This document shows positions 63,996 to 64,000 of a DNA stretch of 64,000 nt, piece after piece. The position numbers and the translations under genes are program-made. The notes under the pieces are model-generated. The model did not search any database. It was not told the DNA's origin and worked only from the letters and a program-made list of their open reading frames with translations. Each line of letters begins with the position of its first letter. Position 1 is the stretch's first letter. This stretch comes from Dermacentor variabilis (taxonomy: Eukaryota; Arthropoda; Arachnida; Ixodida; Ixodidae), in assembly GCF_050947875.1 (NCBI RefSeq), contig NW_027460398.1:1-64000 (forward strand), in the 5' to 3' direction.

Positions 63996-64000
63996 ATGGT
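63838..64000 (+). repeat. Partial monomer at right edge
   Basis: The last monomer begins at 63838 and is cut by the window after 163 bases, in sub-unit C just after GCATGCAAATGGT. It carries the CCGAACATGG variant at about 63898. The array plainly continues beyond the window. Confidence 0.9.

Larger units (their letters stand above)
1..64000 (+). repeat. Satellite DNA array, ~179-bp monomer, head-to-tail
   Basis: The same ~179-base unit restarts at 1, 180, 358 and so on to 63838, always in the same orientation. Counting restarts and known indels gives about 357 complete monomers plus a partial one at the right edge. Monomers typically differ from each other at 0-7 positions. No unique sequence, inverted block or inserted element interrupts the array, and both edges are inside it, so its true length is unknown. 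The unit length is close to one nucleosome repeat and to known centromeric satellites (171-180 bp), so a centromeric or pericentromeric role is plausible, but nothing here proves it. I do not recognise the family. Because 179 is not a multiple of three, reading frames rotate from monomer to monomer and no coding capacity is maintained. Confidence 0.98.

Noticed and set aside
1..64000. CRISPR array (regular repeats)
   Set aside because: The whole unit is repeated with no variable spacers between short direct repeats.
1..64000. Repeat-protein gene (60-bp modules are a multiple of three, giving 20-residue repeats)
   Set aside because: The 60-60-59 arrangement breaks the frame once per monomer and stops follow, so a long in-frame repeat protein is not possible in the clean regions.
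1..64000. Known satellites: human alpha satellite, Arabidopsis 178-bp centromere repeat, other named centromere repeats
   Set aside because: Unit lengths are similar, but the sequence shows no resemblance I can recognise, so no family name is assigned.
1..64000. Telomeric repeats, rRNA spacer or tRNA-derived repeat
   Set aside because: No TTAGGG-like or TTTAGGG-like runs, no rRNA segments and no cloverleaf with A/B boxes were seen in the monomer.

Overview
The whole 64 kb is one uninterrupted, single-orientation tandem array of a satellite repeat of about 179 bp. I count about 357 complete monomers plus a 163-base partial one at the right edge. No unique flanking DNA, gene, RNA gene, transposon or CRISPR array is visible, and both window edges lie inside the array. 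Satellite arrays of this size and nucleosome-scale unit length are typical of eukaryotic centromeric, pericentromeric or subtelomeric heterochromatin. I do not recognise the monomer as a named satellite family and cannot place the organism beyond 'a eukaryote'. By hand count the monomer is about 50% G+C and rich in CpG (about 15 per 179 bases, observed/expected about 1.3-1.4).

Monomer architecture: the 179-bp unit is a diverged trimer of a 60-bp module. Sub-units A (60 bp), B (60 bp) and C (59 bp) share a T-rich block, a CCAAA or GCAAAA block, GCATGC at the same internal position, and a T-tract in the second half. Sub-unit B also carries dyads: AAAACGCGTTTT, GCATGCGCATGC, and outer CCAAAA/TTTTGG arms.

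Array architecture: adjacent monomers usually differ at only 0-7 bases. Most variation falls at seven positions that behave as five linked sites: 4, 55+58, 81, 90+98 and 150. Rare private variants act as barcodes and show nested higher-order repeats. At 1-14.5 kb a cycle of about 29 monomers (5,191 bp) recurs, with a third copy shortened by whole monomers. At 27.4-43.3 kb a block of about 7.6 kb is duplicated with period 8,226 bp. A shorter module marked by a 2-bp and a 6-bp deletion recurs from 33 to 61 kb. The 43.7-46.5 kb segment recurs at 61.2-64.0 kb.

Three zones (about 1-3.1, 15.0-22.4 and 50.6-53.3 kb) are peppered with 1-base, mostly homopolymer indels, while the rest of the window is almost free of them. 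This looks like locally unpolished assembly rather than biology, although local decay is not excluded. Every long open reading frame is a by-product of the repeat. The longest (523 and 438 codons) lie in an indel zone, and none is annotated as a gene.
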